Shown here one piece after another: positions 9,101 to 18,297 of a stretch of 64,000 nucleotides of DNA. This DNA is from JBBQYA01 sp031412335 (GTDB lineage: Bacteria; Bacteroidota; Bacteroidia; Sphingobacteriales; Sphingobacteriaceae), in NCBI GenBank assembly GCA_031412335.1, contig JANOCT010000001.1, forward strand, positions 62,001-126,000. Reading direction: 5' to 3'. The notes beneath the pieces were generated by a model that ran no database searches, was not told where the DNA came from, and saw only the letters and a list, made by a program, of their open reading frames with translations. The translations under genes were made by a program, and so were the position numbers. Every line of letters begins with the position of its first letter. The first letter of the stretch is position 1.

Positions 9101-9873
9101 TATACGGTTCGGTTAAATAATATTCGTTTGTTAAGAATCAATAAAATGGTTGGAGGAATAATAATTAAACAACAAGCTAAAGCAGCGTATGTAGAATTAG
9201 ATTCGTTTACATATTGAAAAACACGTATGGTAAGTGTTTTTACTTTACCTATTCCTATTCTATTACTTAATCCGTACTCAAACCAGGATATTAGAAATGA
9301 CTGAAAAAAGCAAAGAATTAACATTCCTTTACTCATGGGCATTAATATCAATCGATAAATTTGCCAGTTATTGGCTCCAGTAGTTTTTGCTACATCAATT
9401 AACTGTTTGTGAGTATTATTCCAAAAGCCAACAAAAAACAAGGTTGCAAATGGGAAAATAATTAATAATTGACCTAGCAAAATACCAGCAATAGTACCAG
9501 CCAAATTGAATTTAAGAAAAATAACAAAAACTGAAATCCCTAGAATAACTGGAGAAAACACAAATGGCAAATAAGTAAAAAACAACCAAGCTTTTTGATT
9601 TTTACTTTCAACAATAAATCTGCTTGATATAAAGCCAGTTATAGTTGCCACTAGGCTAACAAAAGCCGAAATAAAGATGGATAATAAAAATCCATTAAGT
9701 AGATTATTTCCTCCGCTAAAAATGAAATTCCAATGTTGAAGGGTGAAATTTGGTGGAAATATTAAAGGAAAAAACCATTGATCTGCAATAGAGAAAACAA
9801 GCAAATATACTATCGGAAGCAAACTTGACAGTACAATAAAACTCAATAAAATAGACTTTACTATTTTAAGCAT
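9100..9873 (-). CDS. ABC transporter permease, second subunit (YnjC C-half-like)
   Basis: 257 aa, about six hydrophobic membrane segments. The EAA loop that contacts the ATPase is DVAKTTGANNWQIYRLILMP. Overlaps the upstream permease by 8 bp and the ATPase by 1 bp. Binding-protein-dependent importer inner-membrane component; family BPD_transp_1. Confidence 0.85.
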   Translation of the reverse strand: MLKIVKSILLSFIVLSSLLPIVYLLVFSIADQWFFPLIFPPNFTLQHWNFIFSGGNNLLNGFLLSIFISAFVSLVATITGFISSRFIVESKNQKAWLFFTYLPFVFSPVILGISVFVIFLKFNLAGTIAGILLGQLLIIFPFATLFFVGFWNNTHKQLIDVAKTTGANNWQIYRLILMPMSKGMLILCFFQSFLISWFEYGLSNRIGIGKVKTLTIRVFQYVNESNSTYAALACCLIIIPPTILLILNKRILFNRTV

Positions 9874-10714
9874 GTTCGATTTTATTTTTAAATTGAATAG
9901 ATTGATAAACTATTGAACTTGTTATTAAAAAATAAACAATCGTTATCACATAGCCTCCAGGTACATCATCCAGATTAAATCGTTGAAGCTTTCTCTCTGT
10001 TAAAATAGAAATCATTTCAGAAGATTGACTTCCAAGAATTAAAGGAATTTCGTAGGAGCCAAAAATAAATAATAGATATAAAAGTAAAATTGGAAAAGAA
10101 GATTTTAACAACATGGGTATTATAACCTGGAAGTCAATTTGATTTTTTTTTGCACCTAAAGTAGAAGCAATCAATTTGTACGACTCTATATTTTCAGCTT
10201 CATATAATTTAAGAAAATAAATTGTGAGAAATGGAATAGCTAAAAGTACATGTGTCAAAATGATAGCAATACCAAAATCATCATTTACTATTTCCGGAAA
10301 TTGAGTATTAGAAGATATAAGATTAGTAGCAAGTAATATTCGAGAAAACCAACCTGAGCTTGAAAATAGTTGAAAGCTTAAAAAACCACCTACTATTGCT
10401 GGAATGGCTAGTGGAACATGAATTACATAAGAAAAGAAACCCTTTGATAATTTTTTATTAAACGTTAAAGCAAGAAATATCGAAATACCAACGATAGAAA
10501 TAATGGATAAAAAAGCAATGTAAAAACTAAAAAATAAAGAAAAATAAATATGCCTATCGCTTAATATTTGTTGCCAATATTTTAAAGTAAATCCATTGCC
10601 AATACCAGCTAAACCTACACTATATGACAATGAATAAAGTAATCCCAACCCTAATGGAATAAGGGTAATAATGAGCAGAAACAAAAATCCAAGGTTTATT
10701 CTGCTATTTTTCAA
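9866..10714 (-). CDS. ABC transporter permease, first subunit
   Basis: 282 aa, about six membrane segments starting with FLFLLIITLIPLGLGLLYSL. The EAA-type loop is LIASTLGAKKNQIDFQVIIP. Overlaps the substrate-binding lipoprotein gene by 11 bp. Together with the next gene it forms the membrane channel. In Escherichia coli YnjC the two halves are fused; here they are separate. Confidence 0.85.
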   Translation of the reverse strand: MKNSRINLGFLFLLIITLIPLGLGLLYSLSYSVGLAGIGNGFTLKYWQQILSDRHIYFSLFFSFYIAFLSIISIVGISIFLALTFNKKLSKGFFSYVIHVPLAIPAIVGGFLSFQLFSSSGWFSRILLATNLISSNTQFPEIVNDDFGIAIILTHVLLAIPFLTIYFLKLYEAENIESYKLIASTLGAKKNQIDFQVIIPMLLKSSFPILLLYLLFIFGSYEIPLILGSQSSEMISILTERKLQRFNLDDVPGGYVITIVYFLITSSIVYQSIQFKNKIEHA

Positions 10715-11921
10715 TTACAAATTTTCTAAAATCATCATATAATCTTACCATATAAATTGGATCTAATTCTGCTAAAGCTTTTGATTCAATTTCTTCTCGT
10801 TTGGGAGAATATTTTCTTTCTGCTGCTTTTTCAAATTTTTGTTTCCATTCTGAATCTAATTTGTTTTTATCTAAAACAGTTCCATCTCCCCAGGTTGCTG
10901 GATTCATTTTATTGAGTTGAGCCTCTGGTGAAACTAAAAAATTAATAACAACCATAGCAGCAGCCTTATTAGTAGAGTTTTTTACCAATCCTAAATAATG
11001 CGAGTTTTGTATAGTTCCATATTCTGGCACATATGATCGGGTTGTTTTAGGAAAAAAACCTTGCAATACTTTATTCTCTGCCTCTGCATCGTTATTGCTA
11101 ATGGTTATATCAACTTCCTTATTTATAAATAGTTGATGTAATGGAGCTACTGCATTTGGAAATGTTTTTCCTTGTTTCCAAAAATTGCTTTTATTTACAT
11201 TAATATAATTCCAAAGTTCAGTGGATGATTTTTTATATTTCTCTTCGTTGAATTTACCTGCTAATTCCTTTTCGCCTCCAGCGAATTCAATTAACCATGC
11301 TTTCAATAAAGTCATACCGGTAAAATCATTTGGAAATGTAAATTTTCCTGGATTTGCTTTTACAAATGAACTTAACTCGGCTAAAGTTTGAGGTGGATTT
11401 AGTAAACGAGTAGAATCATAAATTAAACACATTTGAACATTTCCCCACGGACATTCAAAACCATTTACTGGCTGTTGAAAATCAAATCCAATAAATCTAT
11501 TGCTAAAATCAATCGCATTTGAATTAGGTAATTTATCTGTAAATGGACCAAATAATGCATCAACTTGTCGCAATTGATAAAATGTTTCTCCGTTTATCCA
11601 AACCATATCCAATTCACTTTCTTCTTTGCCAGCATCTTTTTCAGCTAATAAATTAGAAACAACAACACTTCCCTGGCCGGATGAAATTTTTAGATTAATG
11701 TTGTATTTGGCTTTAATTTCTGGAACAACAAAATTATTAACGTATGCATTTATGGAAGGATCACCTGTCCACATCATCCAATTAACAGTTTTGCCAGAAG
11801 CTTCTTTTTCTATTTGCTCCCAGGTTTGACTAGTTAAATCAAATTGCTTTTTCACTTTTTCTTTACATGAAAATGAGAAAATCAATAAAATGAAAATGAA
11901 AACTTTGAAATTTTTATTCAT
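10704..11921 (-). CDS. YnjB-like ABC transporter substrate-binding lipoprotein
   Basis: 405 aa. I use the ATG at 11921 (MNKNFKVFIFILLIFSFSC): it gives a lipoprotein signal with Cys19 as the lipidated residue. An upstream ATG at 11942 falls inside the terminator hairpin. The mature part has the YnjB-type opening VNWMMWTGDPSINAYVNNFV and LDMVWINGETFYQL. It should capture a substrate and pass it to the two permeases below. Substrate unknown (the E. coli YnjBCD substrate is also poorly defined). First gene of the five-gene operon. Confidence 0.8.
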   Translation of the reverse strand: MNKNFKVFIFILLIFSFSCKEKVKKQFDLTSQTWEQIEKEASGKTVNWMMWTGDPSINAYVNNFVVPEIKAKYNINLKISSGQGSVVVSNLLAEKDAGKEESELDMVWINGETFYQLRQVDALFGPFTDKLPNSNAIDFSNRFIGFDFQQPVNGFECPWGNVQMCLIYDSTRLLNPPQTLAELSSFVKANPGKFTFPNDFTGMTLLKAWLIEFAGGEKELAGKFNEEKYKKSSTELWNYINVNKSNFWKQGKTFPNAVAPLHQLFINKEVDITISNNDAEAENKVLQGFFPKTTRSYVPEYGTIQNSHYLGLVKNSTNKAAAMVVINFLVSPEAQLNKMNPATWGDGTVLDKNKLDSEWKQKFEKAAERKYSPKREEIESKALAELDPIYMVRLYDDFRKFVIEK

Positions 11922-11933
11922 ACTTAAAAAATA

Positions 11934-11965
11934 AAAAGGCACAATTTGAATTCAATTGTGCCTTA
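11934..11965 (-). terminator. terminator after the large TonB receptor, abutting the ABC operon
   Basis: AAGGCACAATT (11936-11946) pairs with AATTGTGCCTT (11954-11964). On the minus strand it is followed by a T-rich run, then the ABC operon start codon 13 bp later. Readthrough may feed the ABC operon, since no separate promoter is evident. Confidence 0.75.
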
Positions 11966-11976
11966 ATTATACTAAA

Positions 11977-14964
11977 TTAAATAGCGTAACGAACAGTAAA
12001 TTGAAACTGACGTGGAGCTCCATAATTCTTTTGTTGAATAATACCTGTTGCTTTGCTTCCAACTTGAATTTGATTGCTTTGAGTAGCATTATTACTATAG
12101 CCGCTCAAATTTTGCACATTAAACAAATTGAAAACATCTGCTCTTATTTCTAATCGAGAAAGATTTGAAAATGGAAATGCATATTGAACCCCAGCATCAA
12201 AACTATTCGACCATGGCAAACGATCATTATTTCGTGTTTCACTTGGCTGGCGATCACTATTTCCAACATAAGAAGCTCCAAAAGATCTGCCATCACCATT
12301 CAAGTCTGTAGTACCACCAAATAAAGAAGCATCTGGAATTCTGTTGATTGGTTGACCACTCTGAATAAGTGAAGTGAAATTAACAGATAGATTTTTTACA
12401 GGATAATAAAAAAATAATGCATTCATAACATGAGTTCTATCATTTATAGATGGACCCCACTCTGCTCCGAAATTATTATTATCTTCTGCTTTAAAATTAA
12501 TATCCTCTGTGTTATTTCTCAATTCCGATAAAGTATAAGTTAATCGGTAAGAATATTTATCGGTTCCTTTATCTTTTAATAAATTAAAACTTGCTGCAAA
12601 ATATTCTGATTTCCCTTCCATTTCAGTAACAGTTACACTTCTGGCAACTCCTGTATAAACTTGTCCGCCAATAGTTGCAGATCCATTTTCTATAGCAACT
12701 GGTCGAGTTAAATCTGCTTCGGCAACGGTACGAGGAGTGTTATTATTTAATTCTGCTTTGTAAGATGTAGGTCCATTTAAATCTCTCAATCTTGCCAAAT
12801 TATTAGCTTGCGCATGTAATAAATCAACATAAAATAATTTATTTTCATCAATTTGATATTGATAACCTAATGAAAATTGATGTGTATATGGATTCTTATA
12901 TCCATCTGGATTCAGAATTCGGCGTTCACCACTAAATGCCTTTTCACGCTTATCTTGCAAACTTGCTGCTGAAGGCCCATTTAAATAAGTTGCATTTGCA
13001 CTTGCTGTAAAATTACCATCAAAAGTTATTTTATCTAAATCTGCATCAGCTGCAATTATTCCTTTATCTTTCAATGCTTGCAATTGTTTTTTATAATCAG
13101 CCGTGTTCGTATTTTGCTGTAAAGCATCGCTATATATAGCATATAATATTTTATCATAAAAAATACCATAACCAGCTCGCAAAACGCTTTTGTCTGATAA
13201 TTTATAATTCGCACTTAATCGTGGAGCTATATTATTATAATCGCCCTTGTTTGAACCGCCAACAGATAGGTTGTCGTAATCATATCTTAATCCAGCAGTT
13301 ACATTCAATTTACTGGTAACAGAATATTGATCTTCTACATAAATACCAAATTGATTTTGTCTTTTTCCGAAAGTATTTGGTCTAATTTCTACATTGTAAT
13401 TTAATACTTCCACATTCGATGGAATATCTGATATAGAAATATCAGAACCTTTATTTAAACTTTTTAATTGATCAACCTGAGCTTGCGTTAAGCGAACCGT
13501 ATAATTTCCATTTGGATTGCCTCCACCCGCTAACTGGAAATCAGAAGAAATTACATCAATTCCAGTTTTGATTGTGTTTTTACCTCTTAAAAAAGTAATT
13601 TTTTGCTGTACTTGTTGAGTGTTTTCAGTATCATCAAATACATATCCAGGGTGTCCTAAAACAGCTAATGACGCATCGTCTGGACCTAAAACTGAAACCT
13701 GGGGAGAATTTACGTTATCTGCTTTTCCATAGTTCCATCTAAATCTAGAGAATTGCAAATTTGTTTCAGATGAAAAATTATCCGTAAAATAAATATTGCT
13801 ATTTGCAATTAAAATAGAATTTCGATCTTGACTATTTCCCGCACTTGGAAATGCAGTTCCACCAGCTAAACCACCGGCTTGTCTTTCAATATTTACTAAG
13901 CCACTGTTCACCCGGAGTGATGATCTGAAATTTGAATTCCAGATATGATCAACTTTACCAGACAAATAGGTAAATCTGTTTTCCCCTCTTACTGTTTCAT
14001 TAACGCCCAAAGCAGGTGAATTCAACAAATTATCTTTTAAATCAATTGTTTGTTCAGCATTTATATAATAGAAAGTTTTATTTTTTGTTAATGCTCCACC
14101 AAAGCCAAAACCTGCTTGATAACGCTGAAAGCCATCCTTTACAGAATTTCCTGAAAGATCGCGTTGTGCAAATGGAGATTCAGAATCGATAACCTCCCCC
14201 GGCCGAGTTATAAAAAAAACTTCACCTCCAAAATCATTACTTCCTGATCGGCTGGTAACATTTACAACTCCATTTCCAGTTCTACCAAATTCAGATGAAA
14301 AAGTATTGGTTAATACAGTCACGTTTTTTGCAAATCCAACCGGAATAGCAAACTTCTGTCCTCCCAGAAAGTTCTCATTATTCTCCATACCATCAATTAA
14401 GTAATTGGTATAAAGTCCATTTGCTCCATTTATACTTACATTCGGTGCTTCTGGATAAAAACCCGTTGCTTGAGTTACATTGGGTAATCTATACAAAGAT
14501 CGGGTAATGTCTCTCGCTTCAATTGGCAACGATTCTAAATCTTGTTGCGTTAATGTTGAGGAAACTTCACCGTTTAATGTATTTATCTTAGTAATGCTAT
14601 TCGCTTCAATGCTTACTTGTTGTAATTCAATTGCAGCTTTTTCGGTAAGTGAAAAAGAAATAGATTGATTGAAATTTGAACGAAGTGAAACTGGAGCTGA
14701 TTTTTGATCGGCATAAGTCAAATTTCCGGATACCGAAGCAATATATTCACCAGAGGTACTTAATCCAGTAAATCGGGTTTTACCATTTTCATTGCTGGCT
14801 TGGGTCATAGAATATCCAATTTGAGAATTGGTTAATGTAACAGCTACCCCAACAGCAACTGTATTTGTTTTTTTATCTTTTAATGTGATTTCAAGTATTT
14901 GTTGAGCCATTAATGGGAAGTAAAAAAACATTCCAAAAAGTAATAAGTATAATTTTAATTTCAT
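11977..14964 (-). CDS. large TonB-dependent outer-membrane receptor
   Basis: 995 aa. Signal peptide MKLKLYLLLFGMFFYFPLMAQ, carboxypeptidase-regulatory-like domain (about 22-110), plug with GFYPEAPNVSINGANGLYTN and YLIDGMENNENFLGGQ, then an outer-membrane barrel ending in FTVRYAI. This is the oar-like/OMP_b-brl class rather than a SusC, and no SusD is present. It sits directly upstream of a YnjBCD-like ABC operon and downstream of a DUF2064 gene, so it is likely the outer-membrane entry for the same substrate (inference from context). Confidence 0.88.
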   Translation of the reverse strand: MKLKLYLLLFGMFFYFPLMAQQILEITLKDKKTNTVAVGVAVTLTNSQIGYSMTQASNENGKTRFTGLSTSGEYIASVSGNLTYADQKSAPVSLRSNFNQSISFSLTEKAAIELQQVSIEANSITKINTLNGEVSSTLTQQDLESLPIEARDITRSLYRLPNVTQATGFYPEAPNVSINGANGLYTNYLIDGMENNENFLGGQKFAIPVGFAKNVTVLTNTFSSEFGRTGNGVVNVTSRSGSNDFGGEVFFITRPGEVIDSESPFAQRDLSGNSVKDGFQRYQAGFGFGGALTKNKTFYYINAEQTIDLKDNLLNSPALGVNETVRGENRFTYLSGKVDHIWNSNFRSSLRVNSGLVNIERQAGGLAGGTAFPSAGNSQDRNSILIANSNIYFTDNFSSETNLQFSRFRWNYGKADNVNSPQVSVLGPDDASLAVLGHPGYVFDDTENTQQVQQKITFLRGKNTIKTGIDVISSDFQLAGGGNPNGNYTVRLTQAQVDQLKSLNKGSDISISDIPSNVEVLNYNVEIRPNTFGKRQNQFGIYVEDQYSVTSKLNVTAGLRYDYDNLSVGGSNKGDYNNIAPRLSANYKLSDKSVLRAGYGIFYDKILYAIYSDALQQNTNTADYKKQLQALKDKGIIAADADLDKITFDGNFTASANATYLNGPSAASLQDKREKAFSGERRILNPDGYKNPYTHQFSLGYQYQIDENKLFYVDLLHAQANNLARLRDLNGPTSYKAELNNNTPRTVAEADLTRPVAIENGSATIGGQVYTGVARSVTVTEMEGKSEYFAASFNLLKDKGTDKYSYRLTYTLSELRNNTEDINFKAEDNNNFGAEWGPSINDRTHVMNALFFYYPVKNLSVNFTSLIQSGQPINRIPDASLFGGTTDLNGDGRSFGASYVGNSDRQPSETRNNDRLPWSNSFDAGVQYAFPFSNLSRLEIRADVFNLFNVQNLSGYSNNATQSNQIQVGSKATGIIQQKNYGAPRQFQFTVRYAI

Positions 14965-15143
14965 GATATAGTAATAATGTATAATAATTGAGAATGTGAA
15001 TTGTAATCTTTTAATTAAAAAAATAAATCAAACACCAATCGATTTTAATAAAAAATTAAATGGGGGTTGAGATGCAAGATTATTAGCAATTAACTTATTG
15101 ACAATTTGTTAATTGAAATTTTATTTTAATTTTTTAATTGGAA

Positions 15144-15851
15144 TTAAAAAATAATTACGGGAGGTCCTCTAAAAAAAGGTATTTGATTTAATGCGGGAGC
15201 GTGAAAAAAGCAAATTGATTTTTGAAAATATGGAAAGAAACTTGCCAATAATGAATGTAGAATTTTAGCAATTTTAATCGGCGATTTTTGAATGGTATTT
15301 TTCGAAATTGCTTGTAATTGGTCTATATCAGCCTTTGTTGCCAAGAGTTTTAAAACACTTTTTTTCCTTTCAATTAATATAGAAAAACCGGAAGCTAGTT
15401 GGTTAGTTTGCCAAGGCAATTGGGCAAACTCAGCTTCAGAAAAATTATTCTTTTGGATTCCAAAAAGATAAACGCCACCATCGATAGCAGGACCAATTAT
15501 CGATTCATTATTTTCCAAAGCTAAAACTGATTCTGAAATATCTTTTAGATTGATATTTGGGCAATCGTTTCCAATAACTAATACATTTTGAAAACCTTTA
15601 TCGAAAATTTTTGAGATTGATGAAGAAATTCGTTCCCCAAATGTTATCCCTTCTTGACTTTTTTCATCTGAAGAAAACAGAGGTAAATTACTTTTAGCTA
15701 AAACTTTTTTAGTTTGGTTTATTAAAGATGCGGCTAATTTTCTTTTAGCCGAAAAATGGATTTTCGCTGAAAATGGTTTTAAACTAGCTTCTGCTTCTGC
15801 AGAGCGAGAAAAAAACAAGATTGCTGTATTATGTATTTCAGGGTTTGACAA
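15144..15851 (-). CDS. TIGR04282/DUF2064-family glycosyltransferase-like protein
   Basis: 235 aa, Rossmann-like nucleotidyl/glycosyltransferase fold. The family hallmarks are VLVIGNDCPNINLKDI and IIGPAIDGGVYLFGI, with PWQT later. Members are annotated as arsenosugar-biosynthesis-type glycosyltransferases, but most are uncharacterised, and no ArsM or ArsS is present here. The last 20 residues (APALNQIPFFRGPP region) look like an added hydrophobic tail. First of the leftward genes ahead of the TonB receptor; about 180 bp separate them. Confidence 0.75.
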   Translation of the reverse strand: MSNPEIHNTAILFFSRSAEAEASLKPFSAKIHFSAKRKLAASLINQTKKVLAKSNLPLFSSDEKSQEGITFGERISSSISKIFDKGFQNVLVIGNDCPNINLKDISESVLALENNESIIGPAIDGGVYLFGIQKNNFSEAEFAQLPWQTNQLASGFSILIERKKSVLKLLATKADIDQLQAISKNTIQKSPIKIAKILHSLLASFFPYFQKSICFFHAPALNQIPFFRGPPVIIF

Positions 15852-16012
15852 GAATCAGTAAAATATATTTTTGATTACGAGATAAAACGGCTTATTGGAT
15901 TTTTGTTTTCTAAATAAAAAATCAGTTAACCCAATAATAATTTAACTATACAAACATATTCTAAAAAAAGAACTATTCGCTAAAATCAGTTGAATGTTTC
16001 TACCAAGAGGGA

Positions 16013-16046
16013 TTTGAAACTATTAAGCTAATAAATTGTAGTTTTG
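16013..16046 (+). promoter_or_regulatory. promoter of trxB
   Basis: TTTG (16013-16016), 22 nt, then TAGTTTTG (16039-16046), a near-ideal Bacteroidota promoter, 21 nt before the trxB ATG. Confidence 0.65.
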
Positions 16047-16067
16047 AAATTGAACTTATCTTAAAAT

Positions 16068-17045
16068 ATGTCACAAGAAACTGAACACCTTCAATGCCTG
16101 ATTATCGGATCAGGACCAGCAGGATATACTGCTGCTATATACGCTGCTCGTGCAGATATGAAACCTGTAATCTATACTGGAATACAACCTGGCGGACAAT
16201 TAACTCTTACCACCGAAGTTGAGAATTTCCCTGGTTATCCAAATGGAACCCAAGGACCAGAAATGATGGTTGATTTGCAAAAACAAGCTGAAAGGTTCGG
16301 AACTGATGTTCGTTTTGGCTATGTTACATCCGTTGATTTTTCTGTAAAACCTTTACAAGTAATTGTTGATGAAAATAAAATGGTTACCGCTGATACTGTT
16401 ATTATTGCTACAGGAGCTTCAGCCAAATGGCTTGGATTAGAATCCGAACAAAAATATAATGGATTTGGCGTTTCAGCTTGCGCCGTTTGTGATGGATTTT
16501 TCTTTAAAGGACAAGATGTAGCCATTGTTGGTGCAGGTGATACTGCTGCAGAAGAAGCGACTTACTTGGCTAAATTATGTAGAAATGTACATATGATTGT
16601 TAGAAAAGGAGAGTTTAAAGCTTCTAAAGCTATGATTGCCAGAGTAATGTCAACTCCGAATATTCATGTGCATTTCCATACTGAAACGTGTGAAATTTTG
16701 GGAGATGGCAAAGTAGTTACAGGTGTTCGGCTTTTAAATAATCATACTCATCAAGAAGAAGAATTGGCAATAACTGGTTTTTTTGTGGCTATTGGTCATA
16801 CCCCAAACACAGCAATTTTTAAAAATTATTTGGATATGGACGAAACCGGTTATTTGAAAACGATACCTGGCAGCACCAAAACCAAAGTTGCAGGAGTTTT
16901 TGCAAGCGGAGATGCTCAAGATCATATATATCGACAAGCTATAACAGCTGCAGGTACTGGCTGTATGGCTGCTTTAGACGCAGAGCGGTATTTAGCAACT
17001 ATTGAGCATCCGATAGGGAGAGATCATGCGAGTGTGGAAGGATGA
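16068..17045 (+). CDS. trxB: thioredoxin-disulfide reductase
   Basis: FAD/NADPH enzyme that reduces thioredoxin. 325 aa. FAD site GSGPAGYTAAIYAARA at residues about 13-28, redox-active disulfide CAVC within ACAVCDGFF, NADPH site VAIVGAGDTAAEEA, and GVFASGDAQD near the C-terminus. Complete and standard length. It is the last host gene before the prophage. Confidence 0.97.
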   Translation: MSQETEHLQCLIIGSGPAGYTAAIYAARADMKPVIYTGIQPGGQLTLTTEVENFPGYPNGTQGPEMMVDLQKQAERFGTDVRFGYVTSVDFSVKPLQVIVDENKMVTADTVIIATGASAKWLGLESEQKYNGFGVSACAVCDGFFFKGQDVAIVGAGDTAAEEATYLAKLCRNVHMIVRKGEFKASKAMIARVMSTPNIHVHFHTETCEILGDGKVVTGVRLLNNHTHQEEELAITGFFVAIGHTPNTAIFKNYLDMDETGYLKTIPGSTKTKVAGVFASGDAQDHIYRQAITAAGTGCMAALDAERYLATIEHPIGRDHASVEG

Positions 17046-17269
17046 TTCTATATAATCTGATTTTATATTTTAGCAAATTAAAAATAAAATAAGCCTGTAG
17101 TTATTTTAAGTTCTTTTTTAACTAATTATAAGCTCAACTGCTACTACAAATATATTTTCAATTTCATAAATTAAACTGAAAAACTAATTTCATTTAATAA
17201 TGGTTTAACGATCTAAAAATTAGAGTTTGATACAAATTCATCTTTATTTTTATTATTGCTATTCATTTT

Positions 17270-17315
17270 ATAATCGGAAAATTCAAATTTCCATAATCGA
17301 AAAATCAAATTTCTA
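17270..17315. repeat. two 23-bp tandem direct repeats in the trxB-prophage gap (candidate transposase sites)
   Basis: ATAATCGGAAAATTCAAATT begins the first copy at 17270, and ATAATCGAAAAATCAAATTT the second at 17293, period 23. Helical spacing of about 22 bp is what phage Mu uses for adjacent transposase sites at attR. Rough reverse-complement likeness exists near 53918-53935 (GGAAATTTCGTTTTT). The rest of 17046-17338 shows only AT-rich DNA with no gene. Function is inference. Confidence 0.35.
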
Positions 17316-17338
17316 AAAAATTTACATACTTTTACAAC

Positions 17339-17423
17339 GCAAACAATCAATTACCCTCTTCAAATGGCTACATCGTTCGATCACAGCCGGGAGAGGCGTA
17401 AGCCTCGGTAATTGATTGTTTGC
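17339..17423 (+). ncRNA. multi-branched hairpin with perfect 17-bp outer stem
   Basis: GCAAACAATCAATTACC (17339-17355) pairs perfectly with GGTAATTGATTGTTTGC (17407-17423). Inside are GGCT/AGCC (17366-17369 with 17385-17388) and GAGGC-GTAA-GCCTC (17393-17406), the latter a GNRA tetraloop if read on +. The whole looks like a folded RNA or a single-strand DNA fold. It shares the 13-mer GCTACATCGyTCG with the hairpin on the other side of the methylase gene. Not a simple terminator: no T run follows directly. Confidence 0.55.
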
Positions 17424-17443
17424 ACTTTAGATTACATCCCGGC

Positions 17444-18247
17444 TTATTTTAATTCAAAATTCGCTGTTATAACTTCAAGTTTGTTTTTTCTTTTGCCGCT
17501 CATCGCACCAACACTTACCTGCTGCTGGAAGCTCATATTGTACCAGTTGTTCTTGGCTGTATACTCCAAAAGAACTGCACTCGGATAGCTGCTTAAAATG
17601 AATCTACCTTCTATTTTACTCAATGTAACCAACAGATTGGTAAAGTCATCCAAAGTATAACCATCATAATGACCACAATCTGAGTTGTAATAAGGCGGAT
17701 CGCAATAAAAAAAGCTTTCTTTACTATCACGGCTCTTAATGATTCGAATAGCATCAGCGCACTCGATTTGAGTAAGTTGTAATCGAATTGCTAAGTCTTC
17801 AGTAAAACTTTCTCGCTTATTATGAATCTTCTTACTGGTAGTGTTCCTTTTGACATCATAGCCCCAACTACCATCAAGCATTGAACTAAAGCTTTGAGCC
17901 GACAATACCCAAACTGACCAAGCTATTTGCAAATCAGTAAACATATCAGGGTTCAACCTGATAACATCGGCTTTACGATGCAAATCTCTTGAATGGAGCG
18001 ATATTCTGATTTGAGTTTCAAGAGAAACAAAATCATTTTTTACCATTCTGTAAAAGGTCATCAATGACTTATTTGTGTCATTAATAACCTCTACGTTTGA
18101 TTTCTCTTTTGAAAAGAATATTGCTCCTCCGCCCATAAATGGTTCACAATACAAATTGTGATCAGGAATCAGATCAACAATAATCTTTGCTAAATTTTGC
18201 TTTCCGCCGTAATAACTTATCGGCGTTTTCATTTTTGTTCTTATCAT
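17444..18247 (-). CDS. phage DNA adenine methylase (D12 class, Dam-like)
   Basis: Transfers methyl from SAM to adenine N6. 267 aa with the SAM-binding motif YYGGKQNLAKIIVDLIP / EPFMGGGAIFF and the catalytic motif DPPYYNSDCGH (DPPY). The first ATG at 18247 gives MIRTKM; the Met six residues in (18232) is also plausible. Last gene of the leftward late operon, where Mu carries its own DNA-modification gene mom, so it probably protects phage DNA from restriction. Bracketed by two related hairpins. Confidence 0.88.
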   Translation of the reverse strand: MIRTKMKTPISYYGGKQNLAKIIVDLIPDHNLYCEPFMGGGAIFFSKEKSNVEVINDTNKSLMTFYRMVKNDFVSLETQIRISLHSRDLHRKADVIRLNPDMFTDLQIAWSVWVLSAQSFSSMLDGSWGYDVKRNTTSKKIHNKRESFTEDLAIRLQLTQIECADAIRIIKSRDSKESFFYCDPPYYNSDCGHYDGYTLDDFTNLLVTLSKIEGRFILSSYPSAVLLEYTAKNNWYNMSFQQQVSVGAMSGKRKNKLEVITANFELK

Positions 18248-18248
18248 G

Positions 18249-18295
18249 ATTAAATTAATTACAAGTGAGTGCTACATCGCTCGCATTAATTTAAT
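18249..18295 (+). ncRNA. bulged hairpin immediately before the methylase start codon
   Basis: ATTAAATTAAT (18249-18259) pairs with ATTAATTTAAT (18285-18295). GTGAGTG (18265-18271) pairs with CGCTCGC (18278-18284) around loop CTACAT, with two G-U pairs that exist only on the + strand. So a + strand RNA folds better than the methylase mRNA. Carries GCTACATCGCTCG, matched at 17367-17379. It fills the whole gap between the fibre and methylase genes. Confidence 0.5.
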
Positions 18296-18297
18296 TT

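Noticed and set aside
11977..14964. SusC/SusD polysaccharide locus
   Set aside because: No SusD-like lipoprotein or glycoside hydrolase adjoins either TonB receptor.
15144..15851. True arsenosugar pathway
   Set aside because: The DUF2064 protein alone is not enough; no ArsM or ArsS-type protein is nearby, and the radical SAM protein lacks the features I know for ArsS.
17339..17423. Retron or group II intron RNA
   Set aside because: No reverse transcriptase gene is present in the window, and the fold lacks the domain V and msr features.
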